The notes beneath the pieces were generated by a model, which saw only the letters and a program-made list of their open reading frames with translations, was not told the DNA's origin and made no database searches. The position numbers and the translations under genes are program-made. Below are positions 39,714 through 49,632 of a DNA stretch of 64,000 bases, in pieces (position 1 is the stretch's first letter; each line of letters opens with the position of its first letter). Origin of the DNA: Lachancea dasiensis (taxonomy: Eukaryota > Ascomycota > Saccharomycetes > Saccharomycetales > Saccharomycetaceae); assembly GCA_900074725.1 (NCBI GenBank), contig LT598460.1, positions 377,502-441,501 on the forward strand, given 5' to 3'.

Positions 39714-40637
39714 TCACAAAAAGTAGTCCATCTGCGGCTTCTTGCTCGGTATGATCGCGTTGCCCACGTCGTCCTGCGCGGGCACGGCCTCGAAAATCAT
39801 GTAGTTGCGGTCCAGCGTGTCCTCGATGCGCAGCACCGCCGCCACGTTCCCGCATCGGTAGCAGTAGTTCGGGGCGGACCACACCGTCACCAGCCCGCCC
39901 GCAAACATCTCCTTGTAGCCCTCCATGACCAGCTGGTGCGCGCGCGCAATGAGCTCGAAATCGTTGGTGTGCAGAAACTGATCCACCTCGTTCTTCCCGA
40001 ACAGAAACCCAGCGCCCCGCGGCGACAACGACCACGTTTCCACATCGTCCGGATCGCTCCACAGCAGGTCGCACATCGCGCCCTCGTGTGGCACCTCTTG
40101 TTTGCGGTCGATCGCCCGGATCTGCTGGATCGTGGTCACATCCGGCGACAACCCACCGTGTACGCAAAACACCCGGTTGTTGATGATCGCCCCGAGCGCC
40201 AGGTAGTCGAACACCTCGCAGCAGTACCGCCACACGTTGCTGTTGCCGTATTTCCGCACGATCTCGTCGTAGAACCCGTACACTTTGGTGATCTGCCTTG
40301 TTTCGTGGTTTCCTCGAATCATCGTGATTCGGTCTGGGTACCGCAGCTTGTAGCACAGCAGCAGCAGAAAACTCTCCAGCGAGTAGAACCCGCGGTCCAC
40401 AAAGTCCCCCAAGAACACGTACTTGTTGTGCTCCACGCCCCCGCTCTTGTCGAAAAGTGTCAGCAGGTCGTGCAATTGGCCGTGGATGTCCCCACATATT
40501 GTCACCGGCGTGTCCACATGCGTTACATTCGCCTCGTTCATCAGCAGCTCCTGCGCGCGCAGGCAGAGTTTGAACACTGTCTCCTCGGAGACGTGCTTGC
40601 CCTGTCTGAGCAGCGCGATGGTCTCGTCCAGCTTCAT
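39714..40637 (-). CDS. PPH3: PP4-type protein phosphatase catalytic subunit Pph3
   Basis: Ser/Thr phosphatase that with Psy2 and Psy4 removes phosphate from gamma-H2A and Rad53 during recovery from DNA damage. The 307-residue length is typical of the family. All metal-site motifs are present: GDIHGQ, GDFVDRG and RGNHET, with the later His residues in [10 protein letters not shown] and [10 protein letters not shown]. The C-terminus ends DYFL, the carboxymethylated Leu tail of PP2A/PP4 enzymes. It is G+C-rich like its neighbour RAD55. The RAD55-PPH3 adjacency equals YDR075W/YDR076W. Confidence 0.97.
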   Translation of the reverse strand: MKLDETIALLRQGKHVSEETVFKLCLRAQELLMNEANVTHVDTPVTICGDIHGQLHDLLTLFDKSGGVEHNKYVFLGDFVDRGFYSLESFLLLLCYKLRYPDRITMIRGNHETRQITKVYGFYDEIVRKYGNSNVWRYCCEVFDYLALGAIINNRVFCVHGGLSPDVTTIQQIRAIDRKQEVPHEGAMCDLLWSDPDDVETWSLSPRGAGFLFGKNEVDQFLHTNDFELIARAHQLVMEGYKEMFAGGLVTVWSAPNYCYRCGNVAAVLRIEDTLDRNYMIFEAVPAQDDVGNAIIPSKKPQMDYFL

Positions 40638-40932
40638 GTCCGCGGGGAGGCAGCTACGGACACCGTTGACACGCGATTTTCAGCAGCAAAAAAGGTTAGA
40701 GCCCGGCGAGGAAAAGAGACTGGGTTCTGAGGGGCTTGCGAGGCCGTCTTGTGGCTTGATAAGTGGCCATCGACACATAGTTATGGTTGTTGCCCGAGCT
40801 CATCGCGTGAAAAATTTCTAGGCGAACACACCGTCGCTCGTTACCAATAAACAGACAATCAAAGCTCGAGAACGAGAAGGCTCAACAAAACCGCAGATTG
40901 TCGGGCGCGAGCAGTGGCAGAGAGCATCAACT

Positions 40933-42027
40933 ATGGATCATTCGAAAGTGCTGATTTGGAGCAACCGCAAGCTTTTTTCAGAATCGTCGTACGACCAATA
41001 CCCGACGAGTTACGCGGATTTGAAGGCGCTGCTTGAACGCGAACCGGTGGGGCGGCTCCTGGAGGTGTCCCAAGGTCTGAACGTGGTCGATTCGGTACTT
41101 TATGGCGGCCAGGCTGGCGACCTGGATGTGCGTCAAAAACTGCGGGTCGAATACGCACTTTTCCGGGCTGGTACAGGCCAAAAACAGACACCGTCGGACA
41201 TGGCTCACAAGGATGTCTTGTCGGGGCTTCACAAGTTGTCGGACGGGGCTCTTCTGTCGTTGTCGGGGCTTGCAGCGCTGGACGAGGCTAAAGTAGATAG
41301 TATTTGGAGTCTCCACCAGGATATGCAGACCACAGACGAAGATTTCGACCAAAGCATCTCGGGCAGTCGAACAGTACAGCAGTCGCCGCTCGACGAAGTA
41401 ACGTCGCATCTGATGTCCAGCGCGCTACAGCGCGGACTGGAGCTCAAACCCAAGACACAGGCGCCGCTCGACGACGTTGCTTTCTTCAACCAGTGCGTCG
41501 ACACACTTTTGGATATGGTTGGGAGTCCCACGCATGCGGGGTCCGCAGCTAGGAACCGCGATTCGAGCGATGACAGTGTCAACGACACGGCGACTGCATT
41601 GAAGGACCTGCAATTGGCGCACAGCTTTCTCACAAAGAAATTCGAGAACGATCGGATGGAGTATTTACACAGCATCGACAAGTTGACCAAGACCAACAAG
41701 GAGCTGTCGCATGAGGTCCTGGCCTACCACGGCAAGGTCGCAGATCTCGACCGCAAGTGTCAAGGCTTGACGCAAGAACGCTCAGGTTTGGTGGAACAGA
41801 TTGACAATATGATAGCCATTTCCACGCCGACTACTATCGTCACATCGCCGAGCTCAAGCCCAGGGTCGACGGCCTCTAACGGTAAGTCCTACTCCATAGG
41901 GGTGATGCGAACGGAGTTCAAAAAAGCGCTCACCGAGACCCAAAGCCGGTACGAAAAGGAACTACGGGAAGAGAAAGCTGTGCGCAGACGAGTGGAACAG
42001 GAGCTCGAAGCACTGCGATCCAGATGA
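40933..42027 (+). CDS. PEA2: Polarisome-associated coiled-coil protein Pea2
   Basis: In S. cerevisiae Pea2 is a polarisome component with Spa2, Bud6 and Bni1, needed for polarised growth and mating projections. This 364-residue protein has a globular-looking N-terminus, and a strong coiled coil over about residues 215-290 (helix starting ALKDLQLAHSFLTKKFENDR). A second short one ends the protein (KELREEKAVRRRVEQELEAL). No catalytic motif is seen. I name it mainly by position: it sits between PPH3 and SPT15, with the orientation of YER149C. It is somewhat shorter than S. cerevisiae Pea2 (420). Confidence 0.82.
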   Translation: MDHSKVLIWSNRKLFSESSYDQYPTSYADLKALLEREPVGRLLEVSQGLNVVDSVLYGGQAGDLDVRQKLRVEYALFRAGTGQKQTPSDMAHKDVLSGLHKLSDGALLSLSGLAALDEAKVDSIWSLHQDMQTTDEDFDQSISGSRTVQQSPLDEVTSHLMSSALQRGLELKPKTQAPLDDVAFFNQCVDTLLDMVGSPTHAGSAARNRDSSDDSVNDTATALKDLQLAHSFLTKKFENDRMEYLHSIDKLTKTNKELSHEVLAYHGKVADLDRKCQGLTQERSGLVEQIDNMIAISTPTTIVTSPSSSPGSTASNGKSYSIGVMRTEFKKALTETQSRYEKELREEKAVRRRVEQELEALRSR

Positions 42028-42152
42028 ACGTATTCTATTGCCGGCTTGCGACGTGTGTGTGTGTCTGTAGTTACATAGCTGGTAAATAGTCAGGTTTTAT
42101 ACATAACTGTATGCGCTTAGCTTTTGGTGTGCGGAACCCTCCCAGGCTGTGC

Positions 42153-42851
42153 TCACAACTTCCGGAATTCGCTCAGCACCGGGTAGATGGCCTCGAACGC
42201 CTGGTAGATCTCCTCCCGCTGCTTTGCACCGGTCAGCACGATCTTCCCGGACACGAAGATCAGCAGCACGATCTTAGGTTTAACCATTCTGTAAATAAGA
42301 CCCGGGAACAGCTCTGGCTCGTACGACGAGAAAGTACCGTGCGAAAACGCCAGACCTTCGAGACGGATCGGGAACTTGACGTCGCACGACCCTACAATAT
42401 TCTGGATCTTGAAGTCCGTGAACTTGGCACTGAACCCGATTTTTTGTATAATCCGCGCATACTTTCTACTGGCCAGCTTCGAGTCGTCCTCTGACTTCGC
42501 ACCAATCACCACCATTTTCCCCGACGCAAAGATCAGAGCCGTGGTCTTAGGCTCCCGGATACGCATGATTACAGCTGCAAACCGCTTGGGATTGTATTCT
42601 GCGTTTCTGGCGTGCAAAGCCACTGTTTTTAGGTCCAGCCGGCAATCCAGATTCACTGTCGCGACAATATTCTGTAGCGTGGGTACAATACCCGATGTGG
42701 TCCCACTCTGGGCGTCGTATTCCTCGGCTTTCGATCCATTTACTCCAGCATCAATATTCTTCTCCTGGGTTTCCCATACAGACCTCGTACTTGGGTCAAA
42801 AACAATCTTATTGGCTTCCTGGAAATCCTTCAAGCGGTTTTCTTCTGACAT
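42153..42851 (-). CDS. SPT15: TATA-binding protein
   Basis: General factor for all three RNA polymerases (TFIID, SL1-like factor, TFIIIB). The 232-residue protein has a short divergent N-terminus and the two-fold repeated saddle: [27 protein letters not shown] in repeat 1, and [22 protein letters not shown] in repeat 2. The block [30 protein letters not shown] lies between. S. cerevisiae TBP has 240 residues. The start is the ATG at 42851 ([10 protein letters not shown]). Divergent from SCC4, as YER148W and YER147C are. Confidence 0.98.
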   Translation of the reverse strand: MSEENRLKDFQEANKIVFDPSTRSVWETQEKNIDAGVNGSKAEEYDAQSGTTSGIVPTLQNIVATVNLDCRLDLKTVALHARNAEYNPKRFAAVIMRIREPKTTALIFASGKMVVIGAKSEDDSKLASRKYARIIQKIGFSAKFTDFKIQNIVGSCDVKFPIRLEGLAFSHGTFSSYEPELFPGLIYRMVKPKIVLLIFVSGKIVLTGAKQREEIYQAFEAIYPVLSEFRKL

Positions 42852-43207
42852 CAAAGGCAGGTAGTAGTTTCGAGCAAAGCTAGAAGCGTTTCTTTGTGGT
42901 GGAGGTTGTTAGACGATGAGCTTTGATAGTTATATTCTACTTATAATTAATTAAAATTAGTGTTAAACTGGTTAGTGACAGAAAGCATCGACAGCGTTCC
43001 CTCAGTACGAACGAGACCCACCACTGGGACCTGGAGACTTTGGGAATTTTCCTCTATTAGAAGTGTTATTTCTGGCTTCTCTGTCCAATTCAGAACGATC
43101 AAAGTTGACCCACCTGGCTTGGTCTACGAGGTAAACCTTTTATTGCAAGTCGCGATTTCATACGCTCTCAAGAACAACGCAACATTTATTCGCTTAAGTC
43201 TTCTGCA
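42852..43207. other. Divergent SPT15-SCC4 promoter region
   Basis: 356 bases of noncoding DNA between two divergent essential genes; an AT-rich stretch (TTATAATTAATTAAAATTAG) lies near 42940. No specific sites are named. Confidence 0.55.
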
Positions 43208-45046
43208 ATGGGTGTACAGCATTTAGATCTCCAAACTTTGTATTCTTTGAGCCACGAGTATTCTGATAGCGCCCGGAAATTGGCGGTTTGTATAGCCACG
43301 GATTCGCAAGTGCGTCAGTACCAAATATTGATATACCACGCGATCCGAGCGCTCCAGATGATCAAGGACACCGTACAGCTAAGTGCTGAGCAGGACGTGA
43401 TGGTGACACTGGAGTTGTGCGAGCTGCTGGTGCAGGAAACGCACGAGTTGGATCTCGTGGAAACCTATCTCTCCAGCGCGCTAGAGCGGTTGTACGGTAC
43501 TGGTTTAGTTCAACAGAAAATGGTGGTAATAGCTGCTTTGGTAAGGGTCGCGCGGGCGAGGAAGTCTGCAAAACACACAAAAAATGCACTTCGTCTGGTA
43601 GCAGCCGCTCTGGAGGATGTCAAGTCGACCGGCTCACGCTGGGACCTGTATTTCCAGTACCTCCGTGTCGAACTCATCATTGAGGTGTCTCCCTCTGACT
43701 CTAGAATACCCGCTCTTTTTGGTACGCTTATCTCCAGCTCTCGATCGGTTCCAGGATTCGAGGCATTTGTGATATGTGCGTATATTGGTTGGAGTTTGCA
43801 ACAGCACCATAAGATCGTGCAAGAATATCTCGATAGACTTGGTGAACTCAGCAGTGCCTGTTTGCCAGTTCAGTTAAAACTATGGAATAATCTTACAGAA
43901 TTACTTGTCCTCATTTATCGCGACGCTAACATTACGTCCAAATTGTCAGATTTCAAAGCCTTGGTAGCCGCGCACAAGAATGAAGCCGTCGATTCTACAT
44001 TCCAACTCAGTCTTGATGAAGAAGTCGTTCTTTCATTGGATAGTCCCACTTTTCGCTATAAAGATTTCAAACACATCATTCTACTTTTCCAAAGCATCAG
44101 TTATCTCACCAATTGTTATGACAAAAAGGCTAATTTTTCGGTAAAGTACCTGCCCAAAGTCAAGAAAGCTGCCTCGGAATTACTACTGAGCTGTGCGGAA
44201 GGTGGTGGTTTGGAGCAACGAGCTTATCGGCGGGCCTTTTATAAAACCATTGTTGATCTGTGCAATTACTACATGGGCTTGGAGAGCTTAATCTTGAAAG
44301 GAGACTGTTCTGAACTCGTCGGTGAGAACGACTATGTCACTCTCATCAGGTCGATGCGGGCACAAATCGGCCGTAACTCCGTATCCTCTTTAGAAGGTTA
44401 CTCATCTCTACAACAATCGAAGAATCCTGAATTTCAATTGATTGGTCTATGTGGCGCGTTTGCGATTGAAGCTGCTGTCATGAGTAGGACTGGTGGCACC
44501 ATTCCTTTTCAAAAATATGAGGACGTCAATAAGATATGGAGCAAGATCGAGAAGCTTTTTGCAATCCACTCCTTTGATGAAAACCACATTTGGCAAAGTA
44601 CCAAAACTGTTCTTTGGATCTGCGCTCATTTTCAGCCTTTCACGAGCTCAGAATTATCAAAGGACAACGACATAGGCTATCTCGATATCCTAAAATCATA
44701 CTTTGCAGCCAATAGCTTCGTCAACGGGATAGCCTCGTCCTCCAAAAAAATTGATAGTACTAAGAAATCTCCAGTACTTAAAAAATCGCTGCTTCTGCAT
44801 TTGCTTCTAAATTATCTCTCGGGTGCGATAATCGTTCATGATCTTGAAGAAAAATGCGTTATTTCAAACACCTGTTACCATGTCGCAAGTCAACAACATA
44901 TGCCTCTAATGGAATACATATCAGGGCTGTCGCACCTAATCAATTGTGGTTTGGCGATGAAGAATAAAGACGTCTCCATCGTTAAAAAGAAGTTGAATGA
45001 CACGGTTCAAAGTTTGCTAAGCACCGGATTTGAGCGGGCTCAATAG
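43208..45046 (+). CDS. SCC4: Cohesin loader subunit Scc4
   Basis: TPR-type partner of Scc2 (Mau2 in animals); it loads cohesin on chromosomes and is targeted to kinetochores. The 612-residue length is near S. cerevisiae Scc4 (624). The protein is all-helical, with repeated pairs of amphipathic helices (for example AIRALQMIKDTVQLSAEQDV and LYFQYLRVELIIEVS), the TPR superhelix that wraps the Scc2 N-terminus. No frame break. Position next to SPT15 equals YER147C. Confidence 0.92.
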   Translation: MGVQHLDLQTLYSLSHEYSDSARKLAVCIATDSQVRQYQILIYHAIRALQMIKDTVQLSAEQDVMVTLELCELLVQETHELDLVETYLSSALERLYGTGLVQQKMVVIAALVRVARARKSAKHTKNALRLVAAALEDVKSTGSRWDLYFQYLRVELIIEVSPSDSRIPALFGTLISSSRSVPGFEAFVICAYIGWSLQQHHKIVQEYLDRLGELSSACLPVQLKLWNNLTELLVLIYRDANITSKLSDFKALVAAHKNEAVDSTFQLSLDEEVVLSLDSPTFRYKDFKHIILLFQSISYLTNCYDKKANFSVKYLPKVKKAASELLLSCAEGGGLEQRAYRRAFYKTIVDLCNYYMGLESLILKGDCSELVGENDYVTLIRSMRAQIGRNSVSSLEGYSSLQQSKNPEFQLIGLCGAFAIEAAVMSRTGGTIPFQKYEDVNKIWSKIEKLFAIHSFDENHIWQSTKTVLWICAHFQPFTSSELSKDNDIGYLDILKSYFAANSFVNGIASSSKKIDSTKKSPVLKKSLLLHLLLNYLSGAIIVHDLEEKCVISNTCYHVASQQHMPLMEYISGLSHLINCGLAMKNKDVSIVKKKLNDTVQSLLSTGFERAQ

Positions 45047-45136
45047 TTGCTAAAACGTCTGGCTAGATATTTATTTTTGGTACTCTAAAGTAATATAGGT
45101 CATCCATCAACATAGGATTCAAAACGGAAACGGGGC

Positions 45137-47890
45137 TTAAGAGGCGTCCTTCAAGGAGGCTGTGCGCCTCATATTGTAGGCAACCCCAGCCTGTTCAGAT
45201 TTCATGCTGCTTTCGCTATCCCTAACATGACCACGGTCGTCAAGCTCTACGGTTCCCGCACTTTGAAATAAGGAAACATCCCCGACAAGGAGTCCAAGTG
45301 TATCCAAAACTTGCTGTGGATCCGTTAAATGAGCCTTCGCGACAGTTTTTTTGGAGGCCGATCCGACAGTGACAGGGTAGAACCCATAGTGTCCACAATC
45401 ATTTTTCCCATCTGGGAACTTTTTGTGCCAGACCTCTTCAATGTGGTTGAGCTGTGAAAACATATCTTCATCAGTAAAGTCGTCACCCAGACACAAAATG
45501 AATTCCGGTAAGCGATCTTTAGGAACGCTTTCATCAATCGTAAAGTCGTCATCATACAATTGTTTTTCCCCCAGCGGATGCCAAACTAGTCTTTTAACAA
45601 TCTCACCCTTATTCACGAACTTTGGACGAACTTCGACGTTGGCTTTTCCCTCCATTACCTCCAAACCCAGTTCTGAGGCAAACCCGTCCAGAGTTTTCTT
45701 AAGCTTAGAGGCATAAAACTCACCTTGTTCGGGGTCAGCACGACGATAATGCCAAGTGAGCGCAACCTTTTTCTTCTCGACAAATGAACCAGGAGTCTGG
45801 ATTGTAATCTGATCCATCACATCGTGGACTTTTTTCTGCCACGACATGTCAAATTTGGTTGTCAGATTGACCCACTCTTCACATGCAACGTCTTTCATGA
45901 AACATCCATGTTCGGCACTGAGTCCCAGTTGCGGCATCCTTGAGCCAAGCCATTTGGACAAAAATTGCTGGTCTCTGCCCGAAATGATCCAAATTTGATT
46001 ATTTGGGTCAGCAGCTAGTTTCGAGAGGATTCGGAAGAGTTTAGCACTAGGAATTGCAGCGGCTGGGTCTTGTACGATAGGGGTCAAAGTACCGTCGTAA
46101 TCGAACAAGAATAAACGGCGTTTTGCAGCCTGGTACGTCTTGAACAACAAAGGACGGTTCAAGGCGGGCGTAATCTTACTATCCTCAGAGTCCCTCTTTT
46201 CGGCTATTGCAACCATCCTCTCCAAGAAGCTTGTGTTCCAATCCTGTATAGTGGGTACTCTCGCCCAAAGTTTCTTCTCAAGGACGTCTTTTTCAGTATT
46301 TGTCATGGATAAGGCCCTTTTCAACGACTTGGACACTGCAACAGAATCCCAAGGATTGACAATAATTGCATCCTTCAATACTGTGCTGGAGCCGGAAAAC
46401 TCGCTTAGTACTAGGGGATGCGCATAGCACTTGTCTTTAGAGGCTTTGCTCTTCACTGTGACATACTCTAGGGCAGTGGTGTTCATGCCATCCCTGACAC
46501 TTGTGATCAAACAAACATTTGCGGCCCGAAGCAAAGAGTAATAGACGTCCTCTGGTATGCGCATGTGGTAATGTTGAACCGGAGAGAAGTTCAAAGAACC
46601 GTACTGAGAGTTAATTGAGTTGACCAACTCATTGACTTGTTGTTCAAGCTTTAGCCCATTCCCGGTTGACGTTGGCCTGCTGACTTGGATCAGGACAACT
46701 TTGTCCCTCCATTCCGGGTACATGGCCAAAAAGGCCTCGTAGGCCTGGAGCTTTTGGACCACACCTCGAACAGAGTCCAAACGATCTCTTCCAAAGATAA
46801 TTTTCTTTCCTTGGTACGCGTCTTTGATGGTCTTCACTTTAGCATCGATGTCCGATGTAAATGCTTTACGTAGAATTTGCTCGGTATTCACGCCGATAGG
46901 TAGCGAATCCACCACGACGTCTCCCCCATAAGCACTGATCAACCACTCTCCTTTTGCATTCTTGTTTTTGGTGGACGTGGAATCCAGCAGTCTTTTACAA
47001 CCCGAAACAAAATGGCGAGCAAAACCATCGTTCTGGAAACAGATACGGTTACTGCCCAAGACACCATCCAGCAGTTGCTTACGCTTCGACAAACACCTAA
47101 AGTACTCATTACTGGGCCAAGGCGCGTGGTGGAAATACGCAATCACCGCGTCTCCGAATCTCATGCGCAAAAGCTGGGGCAGCAGCATGAGATTGTAGTC
47201 GTGGACCCAAACGATGTCGCCGGGCTTGTAGATCTGGGCGACTTTGGCGGCATACGCCTCGTTGAACTTGACGTAATCATACCACCAGGTGTTTTCCTTC
47301 TGGCCGTCCGAGGGCGGGTTCAAAATGTAATGGAGTGCTGGCCACATTACATTGTCAGCGTACCCACGCCAGCGGCTTTGATCTCTGCGAAGAAGCCACA
47401 CGGGATGCACTGTCATCTTGTTCTGCGAATCTTCCTGCGATTGCAACTTCAAAGCCATCACCTTTTTCTGCTCCTTCGAGAGGTACAGGGGATCTTCGTT
47501 CGATTCCTGCGAGTTATACTTGGAGTCTTCATTAGCGCTGTGATCGCCGCTCTTGAGAGACGGGTCGGTAGGCGCCACATACGCAAAACCGTTGCCCGGG
47601 TCGATCTCACCAGTCCACCCTACTACGTGTTCTTCCCAGTCAGGTGAGTCTCTCAACAAGTACAACGAAGAATACAATGCGCTGTTGCCACTGATGGGCT
47701 CCATGTCCCACTCGTCACTAGGATCATCGCCATTCAAGGCCGAGTACTGGTCGTTTCTGCTGATTCTGTAAGGCAACTGCGGCACGCAATTGATGATCCG
47801 TCCGGAAATGACCGGATCTTGGGCTCGTTCGCCCGTTTTGGTCGCTGGTGACTCGGGGTTCGGACCACCGTGCTTGGTGTCGTTACTCAT
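45137..47890 (-). CDS. TPS2: Trehalose-6-phosphate phosphatase Tps2
   Basis: Second enzyme of trehalose synthesis: it removes phosphate from trehalose-6-phosphate inside the Tps1-Tps2-Tps3/Tsl1 complex, and so is central to heat and stress tolerance. The 917-residue protein has an N-terminal glycosyltransferase-20 domain (VWVHDYNLMLLPQLLRM, HHAPWPSNEYFRCL). A C-terminal HAD phosphatase domain carries the nucleophile motif FLFDYDGTLTP, IISGRDQQFL, and the acidic GDDFTDEDMF. S. cerevisiae Tps2 has 896 residues. The ATG at 47890 is used. Adjacent to SNF11 as in YDR073W/YDR074W. Confidence 0.97.
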   Translation of the reverse strand: MSNDTKHGGPNPESPATKTGERAQDPVISGRIINCVPQLPYRISRNDQYSALNGDDPSDEWDMEPISGNSALYSSLYLLRDSPDWEEHVVGWTGEIDPGNGFAYVAPTDPSLKSGDHSANEDSKYNSQESNEDPLYLSKEQKKVMALKLQSQEDSQNKMTVHPVWLLRRDQSRWRGYADNVMWPALHYILNPPSDGQKENTWWYDYVKFNEAYAAKVAQIYKPGDIVWVHDYNLMLLPQLLRMRFGDAVIAYFHHAPWPSNEYFRCLSKRKQLLDGVLGSNRICFQNDGFARHFVSGCKRLLDSTSTKNKNAKGEWLISAYGGDVVVDSLPIGVNTEQILRKAFTSDIDAKVKTIKDAYQGKKIIFGRDRLDSVRGVVQKLQAYEAFLAMYPEWRDKVVLIQVSRPTSTGNGLKLEQQVNELVNSINSQYGSLNFSPVQHYHMRIPEDVYYSLLRAANVCLITSVRDGMNTTALEYVTVKSKASKDKCYAHPLVLSEFSGSSTVLKDAIIVNPWDSVAVSKSLKRALSMTNTEKDVLEKKLWARVPTIQDWNTSFLERMVAIAEKRDSEDSKITPALNRPLLFKTYQAAKRRLFLFDYDGTLTPIVQDPAAAIPSAKLFRILSKLAADPNNQIWIISGRDQQFLSKWLGSRMPQLGLSAEHGCFMKDVACEEWVNLTTKFDMSWQKKVHDVMDQITIQTPGSFVEKKKVALTWHYRRADPEQGEFYASKLKKTLDGFASELGLEVMEGKANVEVRPKFVNKGEIVKRLVWHPLGEKQLYDDDFTIDESVPKDRLPEFILCLGDDFTDEDMFSQLNHIEEVWHKKFPDGKNDCGHYGFYPVTVGSASKKTVAKAHLTDPQQVLDTLGLLVGDVSLFQSAGTVELDDRGHVRDSESSMKSEQAGVAYNMRRTASLKDAS

Positions 47891-48147
47891 CAATCTGGAA
47901 GGCCGTACGCGAGGTGTTCAGTTGCGGAAGAGTGCAGTGGAAGAAACACACAACTGCTAACTGTGGGTAAAACCGTAACCCCTTTCATTTTTTTACCATG
48001 GAGTAACGCCATCTTGCGCGATCGCGATCGCCGCTTACGGAGAAAGCAATAATTCGAAAGCCGCTTGTGATCACGTGCTCACGGTCATGTGACTGGTCAA
48101 AGGCACGTGGTGTCATGTGATGTGTGCATGTGACGCGATTGCCCACT
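47891..48147. promoter_or_regulatory. TPS2 promoter with STRE and E-box cluster
   Basis: An AGGGG stress-response element (Msn2/4 site) lies on the minus strand at 47980-47984, about 90 bases before TPS2. Five E-boxes fall in 65 bases: CACGTG cores at 48072-48077 and 48104-48109, and CATGTG cores at 48086-48091, 48114-48119 and 48127-48132. Four of them extend to RTCACRTG, the Cbf1/CDEI consensus. The SNF11 stop follows at 48148, so the cluster lies between TPS2 promoter and SNF11 3' end. Confidence 0.7.
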
Positions 48148-48459
48148 TCACCACACCTCAAACACGCGGCTGGTAAGCAGGTAGAGCTTTGACAACACGT
48201 CCTGCGAGTGCTGTTGGATGGGCGTCTGCGGCGGGTCCAGGAGCGCCGGCTTGGCCGTCTGGACGCCCTGGTTCAGCTGGGAGATGCATTGGAGATTTGC
48301 GTGGACGCGTTTGAGGTACTGGGCGGCGATGTTTTGTTGCTGTTCCAAGGAAAACTGCGCTGGATTCGCGTTGATCTGGTTGATACGTGTTAGCAGCACG
48401 CTGTTGATGTGCAGCAGCAGCTGAACCTTGTAGTGGGCGTGTCGTGGGTCGATCTCCAT
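48148..48459 (-). CDS. SNF11: SWI/SNF complex subunit Snf11
   Basis: Small subunit of the SWI/SNF remodeller that contacts Snf2. The 103-residue protein contains the conserved region: YKVQLLLHINSVLLTRI, LKRVHANLQCISQLNQGVQ and DVLSKLYLLTSRVFEVW, nearly the whole of the family's conserved part. S. cerevisiae Snf11 (169) has an extra low-complexity N-terminus that is absent here. The frame remains open for about 17 codons upstream of the ATG at 48459, back to a TAG, but no upstream ATG with a GTATGT donor was found to support a first exon. Confidence 0.88.
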   Translation of the reverse strand: MEIDPRHAHYKVQLLLHINSVLLTRINQINANPAQFSLEQQQNIAAQYLKRVHANLQCISQLNQGVQTAKPALLDPPQTPIQQHSQDVLSKLYLLTSRVFEVW

Positions 48460-49240
48460 GGGGTAGTCAGCCTCGTGCTGGTTGTGAAACGATGCGATGC
48501 TGTGCGCTTCCTAGATCAATTAATTAATAGTGATGGAAAAGCGAGATTATTAAGGCCCGGAGCGCTCGTATCTGGTGATACCCAGGAGAAACGGGCACGA
48601 AGCAGTCGAGCGAGCTCGGAGAGAGCTGTGGACGGCGGCCAGTACTCTCGTGGGACGCAGCTAAGCGGGCCAGGTCGTCTTGGCTCCGCAGTTTTGGCGC
48701 TTCACGCGAGCTAGCTGTTTTTATGGGTTTGTTGGGCCGGTGACGGCTAGATTATACGTGTAAACTAGAGGCGGATAGCGACGTTGGGAGGTTGGGGAGA
48801 GGGAAGGGCTATGTGGTGGTGTGTTCATTCGTTGAAATCGGGTGTGTGTGTTTTATTTTTTATGTATTGGAACCATAATGTGTAATTTATTAGATCTGAA
48901 AATCAAAAGATCTGACTCTAACAAAGATGGTTTGAGCACAGAGCGTATATCAATCTGACCACCACACAGTGCTCAGCAAACGGATGGTCCAACCATAGCG
49001 CTGCTGGCACCAAGACTCAGGCTACGAGAGTCGCTACAACATCAGCACTCCCGTATACAATGACATACACAGAGATATATATGGCGCGGTTCAGCGGCTA
49101 ACGCTTTTGCTGAAGTTCATGTCACTGTAAGAGAGCAGAGGATGGAGCAGCTGGGTGGCTGGGTGGCCTACGGTGAGTGGAAAGACGCTGGGAGGGTGTG
49201 CGTGCCATTGGCGGCTCAGCAAGAAGGTACACGAGGGAAA
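48460..49240. other. SNF11 upstream region
   Basis: Noncoding left part of the 2.2 kb divergent SNF11-IPT1 gap. G+C-rich near 48600, then AT-rich around 48860-48920. No gene recognised. Confidence 0.5.
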
Positions 49241-49632
49241 CAGGATTTCTCGCGACTGGACAGGTATGGACCGGTATGGACGGCATTCCTGACTACAACT
49301 TTTCTACGGAACTTACAACGTGCAGTGTAGAGAAAACAGGATCCCTCGCGACTGGACAGGTATGCACCGCATTCCTAACTACAACTTCCCTACCAAACCT
49401 ACAACGTGCAATGTAGAGAAAACAGGATTCCTCGCGACTGGATAGGTATGCACCGCATTCCTGACTACAACTGTTCTACAGAGCTTAAAACGTGCAGTGT
49501 AGAGAAAACAGGATCCCTCGCGACTGGACAGGTATGCACCGCATTCCTGACTACAACTTCCCTACCAAACCTACAACGTGCAATGTAGAGAAAACAGGAT
49601 TCCTCGCGACTGGACAAGAATGGACCGTATTC
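49241..49632 (+). repeat. 86-bp minisatellite with alternating units
   Basis: The anchor CAGGAT followed by (T/C)(T/C)CTCGCGACTGGA recurs at 49241, 49337, 49423, 49509 and 49595: first spacing 96, then 86 three times. The extra 10 bases in unit 1 come from a local duplication of GGTATGGAC. Units alternate between two types. One ends CCCTACCAAACCTACAACG...CAATG (49337, 49509). The other has TTCTACRGARCTTAMAACG...CAGTG (49241, 49423). That makes a 172-bp higher-order period. The last unit is partial. It does not encode a credible protein. Confidence 0.93.

Noticed and set aside
39037-40497. 486-codon open frame on the minus strand overlapping RAD55 and PPH3
   Set aside because: It is out of frame with both genes, Arg/Gly-rich, has no motif and starts inside PPH3. 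It is explained by the high G+C content of the two real genes.
47012-47647. 211-codon frame antisense to TPS2
   Set aside because: It lies wholly inside the conserved TPS2 coding region and resembles nothing known.
48070-48134. Centromere (several CDEI-like RTCACRTG sites)
   Set aside because: No AT-rich CDEII tract and no CDEIII-like element follow; the cluster lies between coding regions of TPS2 and SNF11.
48460-48660. Upstream exon for SNF11
   Set aside because: The frame is open back to a TAG that could be an acceptor, but no ATG followed by GTATGT and no good branch site were found.
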